From assembly GCA_964559135.1 (NCBI GenBank), contig CAZLGG010000020.1:1-47455 (forward strand): 47,455 bases of DNA, given 5' to 3'. Made by a program: the position numbers and the translations under genes. Shown in pieces: positions 17,837-26,901 of the stretch. Positions within the stretch are counted from its first letter, which is position 1, and every line of letters starts with the position of its first letter. The notes below the pieces were generated by a model. That model saw only the letters and a list, made by a program, of their open reading frames with translations. It was not told the DNA's origin and ran no database searches. This DNA is from DRQF01 sp964559135. Lineage in GTDB: Bacteria; Planctomycetota; GCA-002687715; DRQF01.

Positions 17837-19036
17837 ATGAACGACGCGGAAACCCTCACCTATTGTTTGAATGCGTTTCCCGGTGAAACGGTGGAGGACG
17901 TCTTGGCCGCTTTGGACGGACCGGGCCTGCGGATCGTCGACGCCTTGCGGCGGGAGAACGGGACGGGGCAGGTCCCCTTGGGAGCCCGGTTTGGAGAGAA
18001 GGCGGTCGCGGGCTTCCAATCTCCCGAACTCCGGGAGACGCTGCGACAACGATTGAAGAACCTGGGGGCCTTTTTCCCAACGGCCAACGTTTTCCCCCAG
18101 CGCGCCTTCCAGAACACGGTCCTCAAGGAAGACATCTATCGGCCCGACTGGAATGCCCGGGAGAGAGCGGCCTACACGGGCGCCGTGGCGGAACTCATGG
18201 CGGCTCTCCCCCATGACGGCGGCCCCCAATCCCTCAGCACTGTGCCGCTTTCCTTCAAGCCCTTCGGGCCCGTCGACCACGAGCGCGCGGGGGAGGCCAT
18301 CGCCGCCCTCGCCCTGCGTTTTCACCAACGCGCCGAGGAGACGGGGGTCGTTCAGATTCTTGCCCTGGAGCCTGAGCCCCTGTGTACCTTGGAGACGACA
18401 AAGGAGGCGGTCCACTGGTTCGAGGAGGTCCTCCTTGCCCGTCGCTGGAAAGCGCTGACCACTCTGAATTCCCGGGGCGCCGAGGAATCGGTTCTCCGTC
18501 GCCATGTGGGGCTGTGTTTCGACACATGCCATGTCGCCGTGGAGTACGAGTCCCCGACGGAGGCCCTCGGTCTCATCGCCAAGCGAGGCCTGACCCTCGC
18601 GAAAATGCAGCTTTCCTCCGCCCTGCATCTGGATGAGCCGACCCGCAACCCACCGGGCCTGAAGGCCCTGGCGGGGTTTGCCGAGCCTCGTTTCCTCCAC
18701 CAGGTCGTCGCACGACGGCGAGACGGCGGACTCGATCGCTTTTCCGATCTGCCCCCCTATCTGGACGCCCTGAGCCATCGGGACGACGTCTCGGCACGGG
18801 TGCATTTCCATGTGCCCGTCTTTGCCGAGGAGTTTGCCCCCGGCCTACGGTCCACCCGTCAAGAGCTTCTGGAAGCTCTGTCGTCCGCCCGCAGCCGCGG
18901 GCTCTGCCGCCAATTCGAGATCGAGACCTACACCTGGGATGCCCTTGTGGACCCAGAGTCCCCGGACGCCGAGGCGGAGCGCCTGCGGGGCATCCTGAGA
19001 GAGATCACCTTCCTCCGCTCCCACATGGAGGAGTAG
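17837..19036 (+). CDS. eboE: EboE-like TIM-barrel metabolite-traffic protein
   Basis: The 399-aa protein opens 'TYCLNAFPGETVEDVLAAL' and carries 'VLKEDIYRPDWNARERAAYT' and 'SLSTVPLSFKPFG', the conserved blocks of the EboE family. It also has 'LALEPEPLCTLETTKE' and 'HVGLCFDTCHVAVEYE', the metal/ligand-site strands of a xylose-isomerase-like TIM barrel. Ebo clusters (eboA-F) are known to be required for moving scytonemin precursors to the periplasm in cyanobacteria and occur widely in other bacteria; the biochemical activity of EboE is not settled. None of the partners (EboA, the TatD-like EboB, the UbiA-like EboC, the dehydroquinate-synthase-like EboD or EboF) is next to it here, so the symbol rests on similarity remembered, not searched. 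Confidence 0.75.
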   Translation: MNDAETLTYCLNAFPGETVEDVLAALDGPGLRIVDALRRENGTGQVPLGARFGEKAVAGFQSPELRETLRQRLKNLGAFFPTANVFPQRAFQNTVLKEDIYRPDWNARERAAYTGAVAELMAALPHDGGPQSLSTVPLSFKPFGPVDHERAGEAIAALALRFHQRAEETGVVQILALEPEPLCTLETTKEAVHWFEEVLLARRWKALTTLNSRGAEESVLRRHVGLCFDTCHVAVEYESPTEALGLIAKRGLTLAKMQLSSALHLDEPTRNPPGLKALAGFAEPRFLHQVVARRRDGGLDRFSDLPPYLDALSHRDDVSARVHFHVPVFAEEFAPGLRSTRQELLEALSSARSRGLCRQFEIETYTWDALVDPESPDAEAERLRGILREITFLRSHMEE

Positions 19037-19092
19037 GTCTTTGAGTCCAGGCCCCCGCTCCGGTAGATTCCGCAGCACGGAGGATCCGACCC

Positions 19093-21513
19093 ATGGCCTA
19101 TGACCCGTCCCGCATCGAACCCAAATGGCAACGCTTCTGGGAGGACAACCAGACCTTTGCCACCCAGGGACTTTCCGACAAGCCCAAGTACTACGTCCTC
19201 GACATGTTCCCCTACCCCTCCGGGGCAGGCCTCCATGTTGGGCACGTGGAGGGCTACACTGCCAGCGACATCGTCGCTCGCTTCAAGCGGATGGAGGGTT
19301 ACGAAGTCCTCCACCCCATGGGTTGGGACGCCTTCGGTCTCCCGGCGGAGCAGTACGCCATCGAAAAGGGCGTCCATCCCCGCGTGTCGACCCAGCAGAA
19401 CATCGACAACTTCCGCAATCAGTTGAAACTCATGGGCTTCTCCTACGACTGGAATCGGGAGATTGGCACGTTCGACCCCTCGTTCTACAAGTGGACCCAG
19501 TGGATCTTCCTGAAGCTCCTCGAACACGACCTGGCCTACCAGACCGAGGTGCCCGTCAACTGGTGCCCGGCATTGGGAACGGTCCTCGCCAACGACGAGG
19601 TGATCGACGGGAAGTCGGAACGAGGCGGCCACCCCGTCATTCGAAAACCCATGAAGCAATGGATGCTTCGCATCACCGCCTACGCCGACCGTCTGCTGGA
19701 AGGCCTGGATCGCATCGACTTCCCGGAATCCATCAAGGCCATGCAGAGGGACCGCATCGGCCGCTCGGAAGGTGCCGACGCCACCTTTCCCATCGTGGAC
19801 CACGACGCTGCCCTCGAGGTTTTCACGACCCGCCCGGACACCATGTTCGGCGCCACGTTCTGCGTGCTCTCCCCCGAGCACCCGCTGGTGGACGCCATCA
19901 CGACCCCTGATCACAGGGCGGACGTCGACGCGTACGTTCGCGCCGCGGCCGCGAAGTCCGAGATCGAACGGTCCGGCGCCGACGCCGGGAAGACGGGGGT
20001 CTTCACGGGGGCCTACGCCGTCAATCCGGCCACGGGAAAGAGGATCCCGATCTGGGTCGCCGACTACGTCCTCATGGGATACGGCACCGGCGCCATCATG
20101 TGCGTCCCGGGTCATGACGAGCGAGACTGGGCCTTCGCCCGGGCCTTCGACCTTCCCATCGTGGAAGTCGTCGCGGGAGGCAACGTGGAGGAAGCCGCCT
20201 ATCCGGGTGAAGGTCCTCACGTGAATTCCGGATTCCTCGACGGCCTCGGCAAGGAGGAAGCCATCGAAGCCATGAATGCGTGGCTGGAGGAAAAGGGCCT
20301 CGGCCGGCGCGTCGTGCGCTATCGGCTCCGGGACTGGATCTTCGCTCGTCAGCGCTACTGGGGCGAACCCATCCCGGTGGTTCACGGACCGGATGGGACG
20401 TGCCACCCCCTGCCGGAGAACCAGCTCCCGCTGGAACTGCCGGAGGTCGACAACTACAAGCCGACGGGCACGGGTGAGTCTCCGCTCGCCGCCATCGAGG
20501 AGTGGGTCGAGACGACGGTACCGGGAACGGACACGCCCGGCCGGAGGGAAACAGACACCATGCCCGGTTCGGCGGGCAGCTCCTGGTACTTCCTCAGATT
20601 CATCGACCCCACCAACGGTCAGGCGCTTTGCGACCCCGCTCTCGCCGCCCGATGGATGCCCGTCGATCTCTACCTCGGCGGCGCGGAACACGCCGTGGGG
20701 CACCTGCTCTACTCCCGTTTTTGGACAAAATTCCTCCACGACATCGGCCACTGCCCCGTGGACGAGCCCTACGTGCGCCTCGTGAACCAGGGGATGATCC
20801 TCGGCGAGGACAACCGCAAGATGTCCAAGCGCTACGGGAACGTGGTGAACCCGGCGGACGTCGTAGCGGAACACGGCGCCGATGCTCTTCGCATGTACGA
20901 GATGTTCATGGGGCCCATCGAGGCGGAGAAGCCCTGGAACACCCACGGAGTCGAGGGCATCCACCGGTTCCTCGGCAGGGCGTGGCGTCTCTTCTTCGAC
21001 GAGGAGGATCAGCTCCTCCCCACCGTCCAGGACGTGGAGCCCTCCGCCGCAGTGCGGCGTCTTCTCCACAAGACCATCGACAAGGTGCGCCGCGATACGG
21101 AAGCCTTGCGGTTCAACACGGCCATCTCTCAGATGATGGTCTTCGTGAACGAGATGACCAAACAGGAGATTCGCCCCCGCTCGGTGCTCGAAAGCTTCAC
21201 GCTCATGCTGGCCCCGTTCGCCCCTCATGTCGCCGAGGAACTGTGGGCTGCGCTCGGCCACGAGGGTGGAATCACCCATGAGCCCTTCCCGAAGGCTGAT
21301 CCCAAAGAACTGGTGGAGGACACGGTGGAAGTGCCGGTCCAAGTCAACGGCAAGGTCCGGGCCCGGTTGACGATCCCCGCGGATGCGGATGAGAACGCCG
21401 TCAAGGAGGCGGCCCTCGCAGAGCCGAAGCTCGCCCCCTACGTCGAGGGGAAACAGATCGTGAAGTCGATCTACGTCCCCGGACGTCTCTTGAATCTCGT
21501 CGTGAAGGGCTGA
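19093..21513 (+). CDS. leuS: leucyl-tRNA synthetase
   Basis: The 806-aa class Ia synthetase charges tRNA-Leu with leucine in the cytoplasm. It has the HIGH-type motif 'GLHVGHVEGYTASDI', the leucine-pocket segment 'HPMGWDAFGLPAEQYAIEKG', a CP1 editing domain ('FTTRPDTMFGATF' with 'YGTGAIMCVPGHDERDWAFA'), the 'DWIFARQRYWGEPIP' strand, 'GSSWYFLRFIDPTN' and the KMSKR motif 'NRKMSKRYGNVVNPADVV'. The tRNA-binding C terminus is complete. The length equals that of short bacterial LeuS. GGAGG lies 9 bases before the ATG. It probably has its own promoter, or reads on from the EboE gene 56 bases upstream. Confidence 0.97.
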   Translation: MAYDPSRIEPKWQRFWEDNQTFATQGLSDKPKYYVLDMFPYPSGAGLHVGHVEGYTASDIVARFKRMEGYEVLHPMGWDAFGLPAEQYAIEKGVHPRVSTQQNIDNFRNQLKLMGFSYDWNREIGTFDPSFYKWTQWIFLKLLEHDLAYQTEVPVNWCPALGTVLANDEVIDGKSERGGHPVIRKPMKQWMLRITAYADRLLEGLDRIDFPESIKAMQRDRIGRSEGADATFPIVDHDAALEVFTTRPDTMFGATFCVLSPEHPLVDAITTPDHRADVDAYVRAAAAKSEIERSGADAGKTGVFTGAYAVNPATGKRIPIWVADYVLMGYGTGAIMCVPGHDERDWAFARAFDLPIVEVVAGGNVEEAAYPGEGPHVNSGFLDGLGKEEAIEAMNAWLEEKGLGRRVVRYRLRDWIFARQRYWGEPIPVVHGPDGTCHPLPENQLPLELPEVDNYKPTGTGESPLAAIEEWVETTVPGTDTPGRRETDTMPGSAGSSWYFLRFIDPTNGQALCDPALAARWMPVDLYLGGAEHAVGHLLYSRFWTKFLHDIGHCPVDEPYVRLVNQGMILGEDNRKMSKRYGNVVNPADVVAEHGADALRMYEMFMGPIEAEKPWNTHGVEGIHRFLGRAWRLFFDEEDQLLPTVQDVEPSAAVRRLLHKTIDKVRRDTEALRFNTAISQMMVFVNEMTKQEIRPRSVLESFTLMLAPFAPHVAEELWAALGHEGGITHEPFPKADPKELVEDTVEVPVQVNGKVRARLTIPADADENAVKEAALAEPKLAPYVEGKQIVKSIYVPGRLLNLVVKG

Positions 21514-21535
21514 GTTCGCACCCACGGCGAGGCAA

Positions 21536-21559
21536 CGCCCTGCGGAACGGCGCAGGGCG
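21536..21559. terminator. hairpin between convergent genes
   Basis: A perfect 9-bp stem, cgccctgcg (21536-21544) and cgcagggcg (21551-21559), encloses a 6-base loop. It sits in the 84-bp gap between the leuS stop and the stop of the convergent secreted-protein gene. There is no clear T-tract on either side, so it is at best a bidirectional hairpin terminator; placement is the main support. Confidence 0.45.
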
Positions 21560-21597
21560 CCACGAGCCCGCCGCTCCACGCCATGAACGCAGCCCTC

Positions 21598-22932
21598 CTA
21601 GGGTGCTGGGATCACATTCAGATCACGAATGATCGTCTCTTGGAACGCCGGATCAGCGATCTCGAGGCGCAACCGACCCGCCGCGGTCTGACCTTCCGGG
21701 ATCGAAAACTTTCCAACGACGATGCGACTCGAGTTCACGAACAGCACCGTACAGGGGACGGGATGTCCATCCAACGTGGCCGTCACGGTGGTGCCGGGGG
21801 TGAGATTCCCACCGTCCAACTGGACCGCCGACCCCGAGCGGATGAACCCGGGAGTGCCCGGGAACACGACAAGCGTGGTCGGCCCCACCTGCACCTGATA
21901 GGAAACCTCTCCCCAATTCGTCCTCACCTCGACGAGTTCTCCCGCAACGAGGGCTCGACTCAAAGGGACGTCAACAATCCTGTTCCACCCCTGATTCTTC
22001 GCTTCGCCGACCGGCGAGAGATTGGAAGGCGGCCCGGCGTAAACCGTGACGGAATTCCCAGGCTCGGTGAGGACGCGCAAAACCTTCAGCCCCGCCGCCA
22101 CCCTTCCAAGAATCCCGGGTTTCCCTCCATTGACGACCGGCGTTGTCGCCTCGATGATGTCGAATTGACCATTGATCTCGAGAAGCTTCCATCCGCGGAG
22201 TTCGTTGTGAAGCTGAATGCCATAATACACTCCCACAGTCGACGCGTCGTAGGGATAGAATCCGAAGACCCCCAACTCATCCGTCGGGGTCCCAGCGAGA
22301 TCGAATGGAGGGATCGAGTCGATCGCATCCGGAAGCCCGTTGCCATCGGTGTCGACGAATCGGATGATCGATGACGTCGCGGCATCGAAGACATAGAGTT
22401 TGCCGAACACGATGGATGCGGACACGTAGCGGCGCCCCGGGAGGGAATCCGGCGTCAGTGGCGTGAGAACGAGACTCTGTGGGGTGATGGTGTCGCTCGG
22501 CCACGCCGCGAAAAGAACCTTCGACCGGCCCGATGCGTCCACTCCGGCGACCACGAGCCCCTGAGGGCCTCCTTGACTCACCCACGGGTCAACGCTGAAG
22601 ACGTACTCCAATCCGGTGGTGAGTGCGCCCAAGTGCACCATTCCGCCCTGGGCCATGCGCTCGCCGAAAGCCAATTCACCATGGCCTTGTGAATACCAGA
22701 CCGGGTACTTCCGATGGAGTTGCATCGTTTGCAGCCCGCGGGTGACGGAGGCACGCCAACGCTCGGGGATTCCCAGCAAGGCCGGGTGATCCAAGTAGGC
22801 AAAAGCCTCGACTCCCCCAACCGTCTTTTGGCTCGCCCAAGCGGGCCAAGGCCCCCACTGAGCCGCGCACGATGTCGTCAACGAGGCAAAGAGAGCTATG
22901 ACGAGCAGGGGGATGAATCCACGCGTCTTCAT
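21598..22932 (-). CDS. secreted protein of unknown function
   Basis: The 444-aa protein has a signal peptide (MKTRGFIPLLVIALFASL, then 'TTSCAAQWG'); the cysteine is not in a proper lipobox, so cleavage near CAA-Q is more likely. 'DTDGNGLPDAIDS' is an EF-hand-like calcium loop of the thrombospondin-3/dockerin kind. The middle has repeating beta-strand segments ('GLVVAGVDASGRSKVLFAAW', 'LYVFDAATSSIIRFVDTDG') that suggest a propeller. The C-terminal 130 residues look like two Ig/IPT-like domains. No catalytic site is recognisable. It is co-directional with the HExxH gene 24 bases upstream, so both may be made together and work outside the cell. Confidence 0.65.
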   Translation of the reverse strand: MKTRGFIPLLVIALFASLTTSCAAQWGPWPAWASQKTVGGVEAFAYLDHPALLGIPERWRASVTRGLQTMQLHRKYPVWYSQGHGELAFGERMAQGGMVHLGALTTGLEYVFSVDPWVSQGGPQGLVVAGVDASGRSKVLFAAWPSDTITPQSLVLTPLTPDSLPGRRYVSASIVFGKLYVFDAATSSIIRFVDTDGNGLPDAIDSIPPFDLAGTPTDELGVFGFYPYDASTVGVYYGIQLHNELRGWKLLEINGQFDIIEATTPVVNGGKPGILGRVAAGLKVLRVLTEPGNSVTVYAGPPSNLSPVGEAKNQGWNRIVDVPLSRALVAGELVEVRTNWGEVSYQVQVGPTTLVVFPGTPGFIRSGSAVQLDGGNLTPGTTVTATLDGHPVPCTVLFVNSSRIVVGKFSIPEGQTAAGRLRLEIADPAFQETIIRDLNVIPAP

Positions 22933-22956
22933 TCTCGAATCTCCCTTTCTCTCTGA

Positions 22957-23823
22957 TCAGTAGACAAGATCCATGAGTGCTTCTGCTGTCTGCAACTCAT
23001 CATTCAAGGTCTCGATATCACTTTGTACTTCCTGGGCTACGGAAAGAGGATAGGTGCCGTGGCCCATCGCCGCCCAATCGGAAAAATCCGGGCCACCTGG
23101 AAGACTGTCCAATTCCATCAATCCGCGGCTGAGGTAAGCCAGAGCGCAACGAATGTTCCAACAGATTTTCCGATGGATAAAATCGATGCGAGCCTCCAGT
23201 TCCGGCGCCAGGACGGGTGTCATGGTGGCAATATCCAAGAGGTGAGCGATCTCGTACATGTAAGCTCGCGCCTCCGAGACGTACCGTGCGGCCTGAAAGA
23301 AATCATTCATCGCCCGCGCCTGTCGCGCCGCACGCGAGGTGTCGCCGGCTGGGACATTGTACCGCAAGGTGGGTACCCACTCGTCCAACGTATGCCGATA
23401 CTCGTGTTTCAGCACAGCCACTCCCTCTTCCTTCTCCGCGGGAGTGTTCCAACAAACAACTTCTTTGGCGAGAAAAATCTTGCCTTCAACATTGGTCATG
23501 CCCGCTGGCTTCACCCTGGCAACGGGGTTCGTGCAGATGAATCCAAGCGTATACGCGTCATCATTCGGTGGTGTAAGATCGACATCTGGACAGGAGTTTG
23601 CGCACTCGATGATCGTGCTCACCTGATTCACTTTTGATACCGACCACCCGGAAAGAAATGCCGATGCACCTTCTGGAAAGAGAAGGTGCCCCCCCGGCAC
23701 AATTTGTTGCGCGGAGGTCACCCTCGAGAGCGAGATGGCCAGCAACAAGACGACCCCCGTCTGACAAAACAAGCGACCCAGAAGTCTTGTCACACTCGCT
23801 TTGCAAACGATCGAATGACGCAC
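22957..23823 (-). CDS. secreted protein with HExxH motif, putative metalloprotease-like
   Basis: I place the start at GTG 23823, where GAGGGG lies 6 bases upstream; a GTG at 23841 is in frame but badly spaced. That gives 288 aa with a signal peptide ending 'SLSRVTSAQQ'. 'VAVLKHEYRHTLDEW' contains HExxH (His140, Glu141, His144). A Glu at about 184 in 'YVSEARAYMYEIAH' is spaced like the third zinc ligand of gluzincins. Four or more cysteines suggest disulfides. The family is not recognised, and activity is an inference from the motif. Its base composition looks less GC-rich than surrounding genes. The neighbour at 21598 is also secreted. Confidence 0.6.
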   Translation of the reverse strand: MRHSIVCKASVTRLLGRLFCQTGVVLLLAISLSRVTSAQQIVPGGHLLFPEGASAFLSGWSVSKVNQVSTIIECANSCPDVDLTPPNDDAYTLGFICTNPVARVKPAGMTNVEGKIFLAKEVVCWNTPAEKEEGVAVLKHEYRHTLDEWVPTLRYNVPAGDTSRAARQARAMNDFFQAARYVSEARAYMYEIAHLLDIATMTPVLAPELEARIDFIHRKICWNIRCALAYLSRGLMELDSLPGGPDFSDWAAMGHGTYPLSVAQEVQSDIETLNDELQTAEALMDLVY

Positions 23824-24006
23824 TTTTAACCCCTCAATCACATCACCTTATCGTGGCATCGATCGACCTCCCCTTTCGTGAGCTTCCGGGTCTTCGCGTC
23901 TCCGTGAGACGTCCACCGTGGCCGCTGAAGCCGCTGCATATTCATTCTCACCGCCCGCGACCGGAACTCGGGGTAGGCTCTTGCGGACCCACGGAGGACC
24001 GCGGCC

Positions 24007-24177
24007 ATGTCGGTGATGATCCAGGAAGAATGCGTGAGCTGCGCGCTGTGCGTCGACGTCTGCGCCGAGGCGTGCATCGTCGAAGAGGAAGATCAGTTCG
24101 TCATCGACGTCGAGCGCTGCACGGACTGCGGCGATTGCCTCCCCGCCTGCCCGGTCGCCTGTATCGTCACCCACTGA
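24007..24177 (+). CDS. 2[4Fe-4S] ferredoxin
   Basis: This 56-aa protein is short but unmistakable. The first half has 'CVSCALCVDVCAEAC' (Cys9, 12, 15, 19, 23) and the second 'CTDCGDCLPACPVAC' (Cys38, 41, 44, 48, 52), the duplicated CxxCxxCxxxC arrangement of bacterial-type ferredoxins. The proline usually following the fourth Cys is missing in the first half. GGAGG lies 9 bases before the ATG at 24007. It is a cytoplasmic electron carrier. The partner cannot be told, as no oxidoreductase adjoins it; it stands alone on the plus strand, facing the minus-strand coiled-coil gene. Confidence 0.93.
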   Translation: MSVMIQEECVSCALCVDVCAEACIVEEEDQFVIDVERCTDCGDCLPACPVACIVTH

Positions 24178-24228
24178 AACAATTCCGCGCGCACAACGCA
24201 GGGACGACGGCCAGGACACGGGGAACGT

Positions 24229-25596
24229 TCACTCGATGCGAATGAATCCCATCGGTTGGGCCAGCCAGTCCTTCCCGTTCGTGGGCTCCAGGGTGAGACG
24301 GAAGCGTCCACGATAAAACGGTGTGGGCGAACCCAGGATGCCCTGGGAGGTGCGGCTGCGGACCTGGCCATCCTTGAATTCGAGCTCGACGAGGTCGCCG
24401 CGAGGGTCGACGGCGATCGTGAGCCTGTCGGCCTCGATGCGACGCACGACGCCTTTCCCCTCGAGTGACTCGGTGAGCACGACGCCCTCCAATCGGTCCG
24501 GCAACACCTTCTTGACCGACTTCACGGCATAGATCTCGTCGCCGCGGTGGTGAGAAAGCAGGCGATTCAGATGGCCGAGGGTTCGCGTGGCCTCGGCAGC
24601 CGGGGGGGCCTTGGGCTGGGCGGACTGGATCACGGGGCTCTCTTCCGCGGACGAAGGGGCCGCAGCGGCATTCTTCGCCGTCACGACCGGCAACTCCTTG
24701 CCCTTCGTGGCGTCCTCGATCCACTCGGCGCCGGGGGTGCGAATCTTGTCGATCACCTGCTCACGGAGGCGATTGGTCTCCTTCTTCGCCAACTCCAAGG
24801 CTCGAGACAGCTGAAGCTTCGACTCTCTCGCGAGGGCGAGTTGGCGTTTCAGATCGTCGCGGACCTCCGTCGCGGCGCGTTCGCGTTCCGTTGCGCTCGC
24901 CAGCGCGGCCTCGAGCCTGGTCACCGACGCCGCCTTCTCCCGGAGGTCACCGCTCACGCGCGCCAATTCCTCGCGGGCCATGCGAAGCTCGTCTTCAAGG
25001 GCCTCGCGACGTCGGTCGGCCTCGGCCAACCGGTCCTCGAGAATCTTCTCGTTGCGGGCGACGACACCGGTCAGTCCGCGCTCGATCTTGGAATCGAGGA
25101 GCCTGCGGTCCTCGTCGCGGCCTCGTTCCACGGCCCGCCAACCCCACCATCCCAACCCGGCAAGGATCAGTGCCAACCCGCCCCACACCAAAGGCGCCCA
25201 TCGTCTCGACGTGTCCTTCGAACGCAATTCATCCAGCAACTCCTGCTGAACCTTCCGCACGCCCTTGAAGGTGTCGTTGAGCGCTCGGGTCGAATTGACG
25301 ACCATTTGGCTCTTGTCGTCCTTGCCCAGCGCCTCCTTCATCTCCTGCTGCGACTTATGAACCTGCTTCAGAACTTCGGCTTGAAGCGCGAAGCTCCGTG
25401 CGAGATCCGTGAGAGGGCCGGCGAGGATGGCCGCATCCGTAGGGGGGCGGCCCACGTTCTCGATCACGAGAGGCGCCTTGATTTCGTCCCCGGACGTCAC
25501 AGTCTTGGCCTCCGGCGGTGCCGTCTTGCGGCGGCGAAACCGTCCCCTGGAGGCGTTGAGCGGGTCGCGCGAGGGCTTATCGTCCGTCGGTGTCAT
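24229..25596 (-). CDS. single-pass membrane coiled-coil protein of unknown function
   Basis: The predicted protein has 455 aa from ATG 25596 (AAAGGA 10 bases upstream; an in-frame ATG at 25632 is possible). An N-terminal cytoplasmic region of about 130 residues ('KVQQELLDELRSKDTSRRW') precedes one membrane helix ('PLVWGGLALILAGLGWWGWR'). About 150 residues of strong coiled coil follow ('EALEDELRMAREELARVSGD'), then a beta-rich C-terminal domain with 'FKDGQVRSRTSQGILGSPTP'. The family is not recognised. It overlaps the 3' end of the upstream membrane-protein gene by 20 bases, so the two are likely co-translated and may form a complex in the envelope. Confidence 0.7.
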   Translation of the reverse strand: MTPTDDKPSRDPLNASRGRFRRRKTAPPEAKTVTSGDEIKAPLVIENVGRPPTDAAILAGPLTDLARSFALQAEVLKQVHKSQQEMKEALGKDDKSQMVVNSTRALNDTFKGVRKVQQELLDELRSKDTSRRWAPLVWGGLALILAGLGWWGWRAVERGRDEDRRLLDSKIERGLTGVVARNEKILEDRLAEADRRREALEDELRMAREELARVSGDLREKAASVTRLEAALASATERERAATEVRDDLKRQLALARESKLQLSRALELAKKETNRLREQVIDKIRTPGAEWIEDATKGKELPVVTAKNAAAAPSSAEESPVIQSAQPKAPPAAEATRTLGHLNRLLSHHRGDEIYAVKSVKKVLPDRLEGVVLTESLEGKGVVRRIEADRLTIAVDPRGDLVELEFKDGQVRSRTSQGILGSPTPFYRGRFRLTLEPTNGKDWLAQPMGFIRIE

Positions 25597-26281
25597 GGTC
25601 GGCAGATCCTTTGATGTCGTCGGTGGATTCATCATAGACGACGACGGCCCCCAAGCCCTTCCCCTTTCCGGCCAGGAGATCCTCGAGAGCCGCCCGCGCC
25701 ACATGGGCCGGACGGAGTCGAAGGCCGCCAAGATGGGGCCAGACAAGGCCTTGCAAGGTCTCGAAGTCGGGGCGAGCAGGCAGAGCCACCACGTACGTGA
25801 CCCGACGCCCGGGGGGCAAGATCACAGGCCCCCGAGGGGACCGGCTCTCGACCAGCTTCTCGACATAGGGCGGAGCATCCCGCGCTTCGGCCAGGAGATC
25901 TCTGAGGGAACGAGCTTCCCAAGAGGAGTCCCATGGATTCTCGAGGGCCGCCGGCCCCGTCTCGGGGAGGGTCAAAGGCGCTTGGCCGACGTTTTCGACG
26001 AGACACTGGACGTAGGTCAAGGGCCGGGCCTCCCGTCCGAGGAATTCATTCCACTGGCGGATCTGGAAGCTCTCCACGGCCGGGTCGATCGCCAGGGGCA
26101 AGAGCGCACAACGGATGTCTCCCGACGCCCCATAAAGAGCGGGCAACCTTTCGACCACGGGGGGAGGTTCCACGGGAAGAGCATTCCCCTTCTCGTCCGC
26201 ACCGTTTTTCCGAAGAAACATCACCAGCAAGACGAGTGCACTCACCGAGCAGACGAGGCTGATGACGCGGAGCCATTTCAC
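25577..26281 (-). CDS. membrane-anchored protein of unknown function
   Basis: The 234-aa protein starts at GTG 26281, overlapping the stop of the DUF2062 gene (GTGA). One N-terminal helix ('VISLVCSVSALVLLVMFL') anchors it, with the remainder outside the cytoplasm. The external part contains 'LTYVQCLVENVGQAPLTLPE' and 'ILPPGRRVTYVVALPARPDF', which read like an Ig-like fold of the DUF4352/CARDB kind; this is a resemblance only. It is translationally coupled on both sides. Nothing catalytic is visible. Confidence 0.65.
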   Translation of the reverse strand: MKWLRVISLVCSVSALVLLVMFLRKNGADEKGNALPVEPPPVVERLPALYGASGDIRCALLPLAIDPAVESFQIRQWNEFLGREARPLTYVQCLVENVGQAPLTLPETGPAALENPWDSSWEARSLRDLLAEARDAPPYVEKLVESRSPRGPVILPPGRRVTYVVALPARPDFETLQGLVWPHLGGLRLRPAHVARAALEDLLAGKGKGLGAVVVYDESTDDIKGSADHDTDGR

Positions 26282-26874
26282 GGGGTCGTCCCTTCCGTCA
26301 GTTCCGGTGCGGGCTCGTTGACCTTACGCTCCAACCTCGCCCGCCTCTTCTCCGCTCGCTTCTCGAAGAACCGAAGGCAAAAAGGGTAGGTGGGCAGGGC
26401 AACGACCGTCGCGACGACCAAGCTGCCGACCCAAAGAGGCTCACCAAACACGCGGAATGCGTCCACGATCACGTCCCAGGAACTTCGACCGCCGGCCAAA
26501 CTCCAGACGCGGTTGAACTCCTCATGGGTGATACCCTCGAGCCCCATCAGCAGAAGCCCAAGTTTGTAATACCCGTAGTACATCGGAACGAAGGTGATGG
26601 GATTCGAGATCCACGTCATGGCCACGGCGACGATGCGATTGGCTTTGATGAGTGTGCCGAGGATGACGACGATGGTCATCTGGATTCCGACCGTGGGAGT
26701 CAGGCTCACCCAAAGCCCCATGGCGGCCCCCAGTGCGAGCGCCTTGGGCGAATCATTCGCCCGCAAGACGGGTTCGATGAGCTTTTTGAAAACGGGTCGG
26801 AAGAGTCGTCGATGGAGTCCCCCGTGGGCCGACTCGTCAGCAGACTCGCTGGGCTTGGCGTCGTTGCCGTCCAA
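26278..26874 (-). CDS. DUF2062 membrane protein
   Basis: The 198-aa protein carries the DUF2062 pattern: 'NDSPKALALGAAMGLWVSLT', then 'PTVGIQMTIVVILGTLIKAN' and 'AMTWISNPITFVPMYYGYYK', with three to four membrane helices and a basic C-terminal tail. DUF2062 proteins are widespread inner-membrane proteins, sometimes fused to glycosyltransferases; the function is not established. The start is TTG 26874, with GAGGGA upstream. It sits 27 bases after the HEAT-like protein gene and is coupled to the next gene downstream. Confidence 0.83.
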   Translation of the reverse strand: MDGNDAKPSESADESAHGGLHRRLFRPVFKKLIEPVLRANDSPKALALGAAMGLWVSLTPTVGIQMTIVVILGTLIKANRIVAVAMTWISNPITFVPMYYGYYKLGLLLMGLEGITHEEFNRVWSLAGGRSSWDVIVDAFRVFGEPLWVGSLVVATVVALPTYPFCLRFFEKRAEKRRARLERKVNEPAPELTEGTTP

Positions 26875-26901
26875 GATGCAGTCCCTCGCCGGCCTATCGG
26901 C

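Noticed and set aside
18928..21579. 883-codon open frame antisense to leuS
   Set aside because: leuS motifs are complete on the plus strand, so the opposite frame is a mirror of its codon bias.
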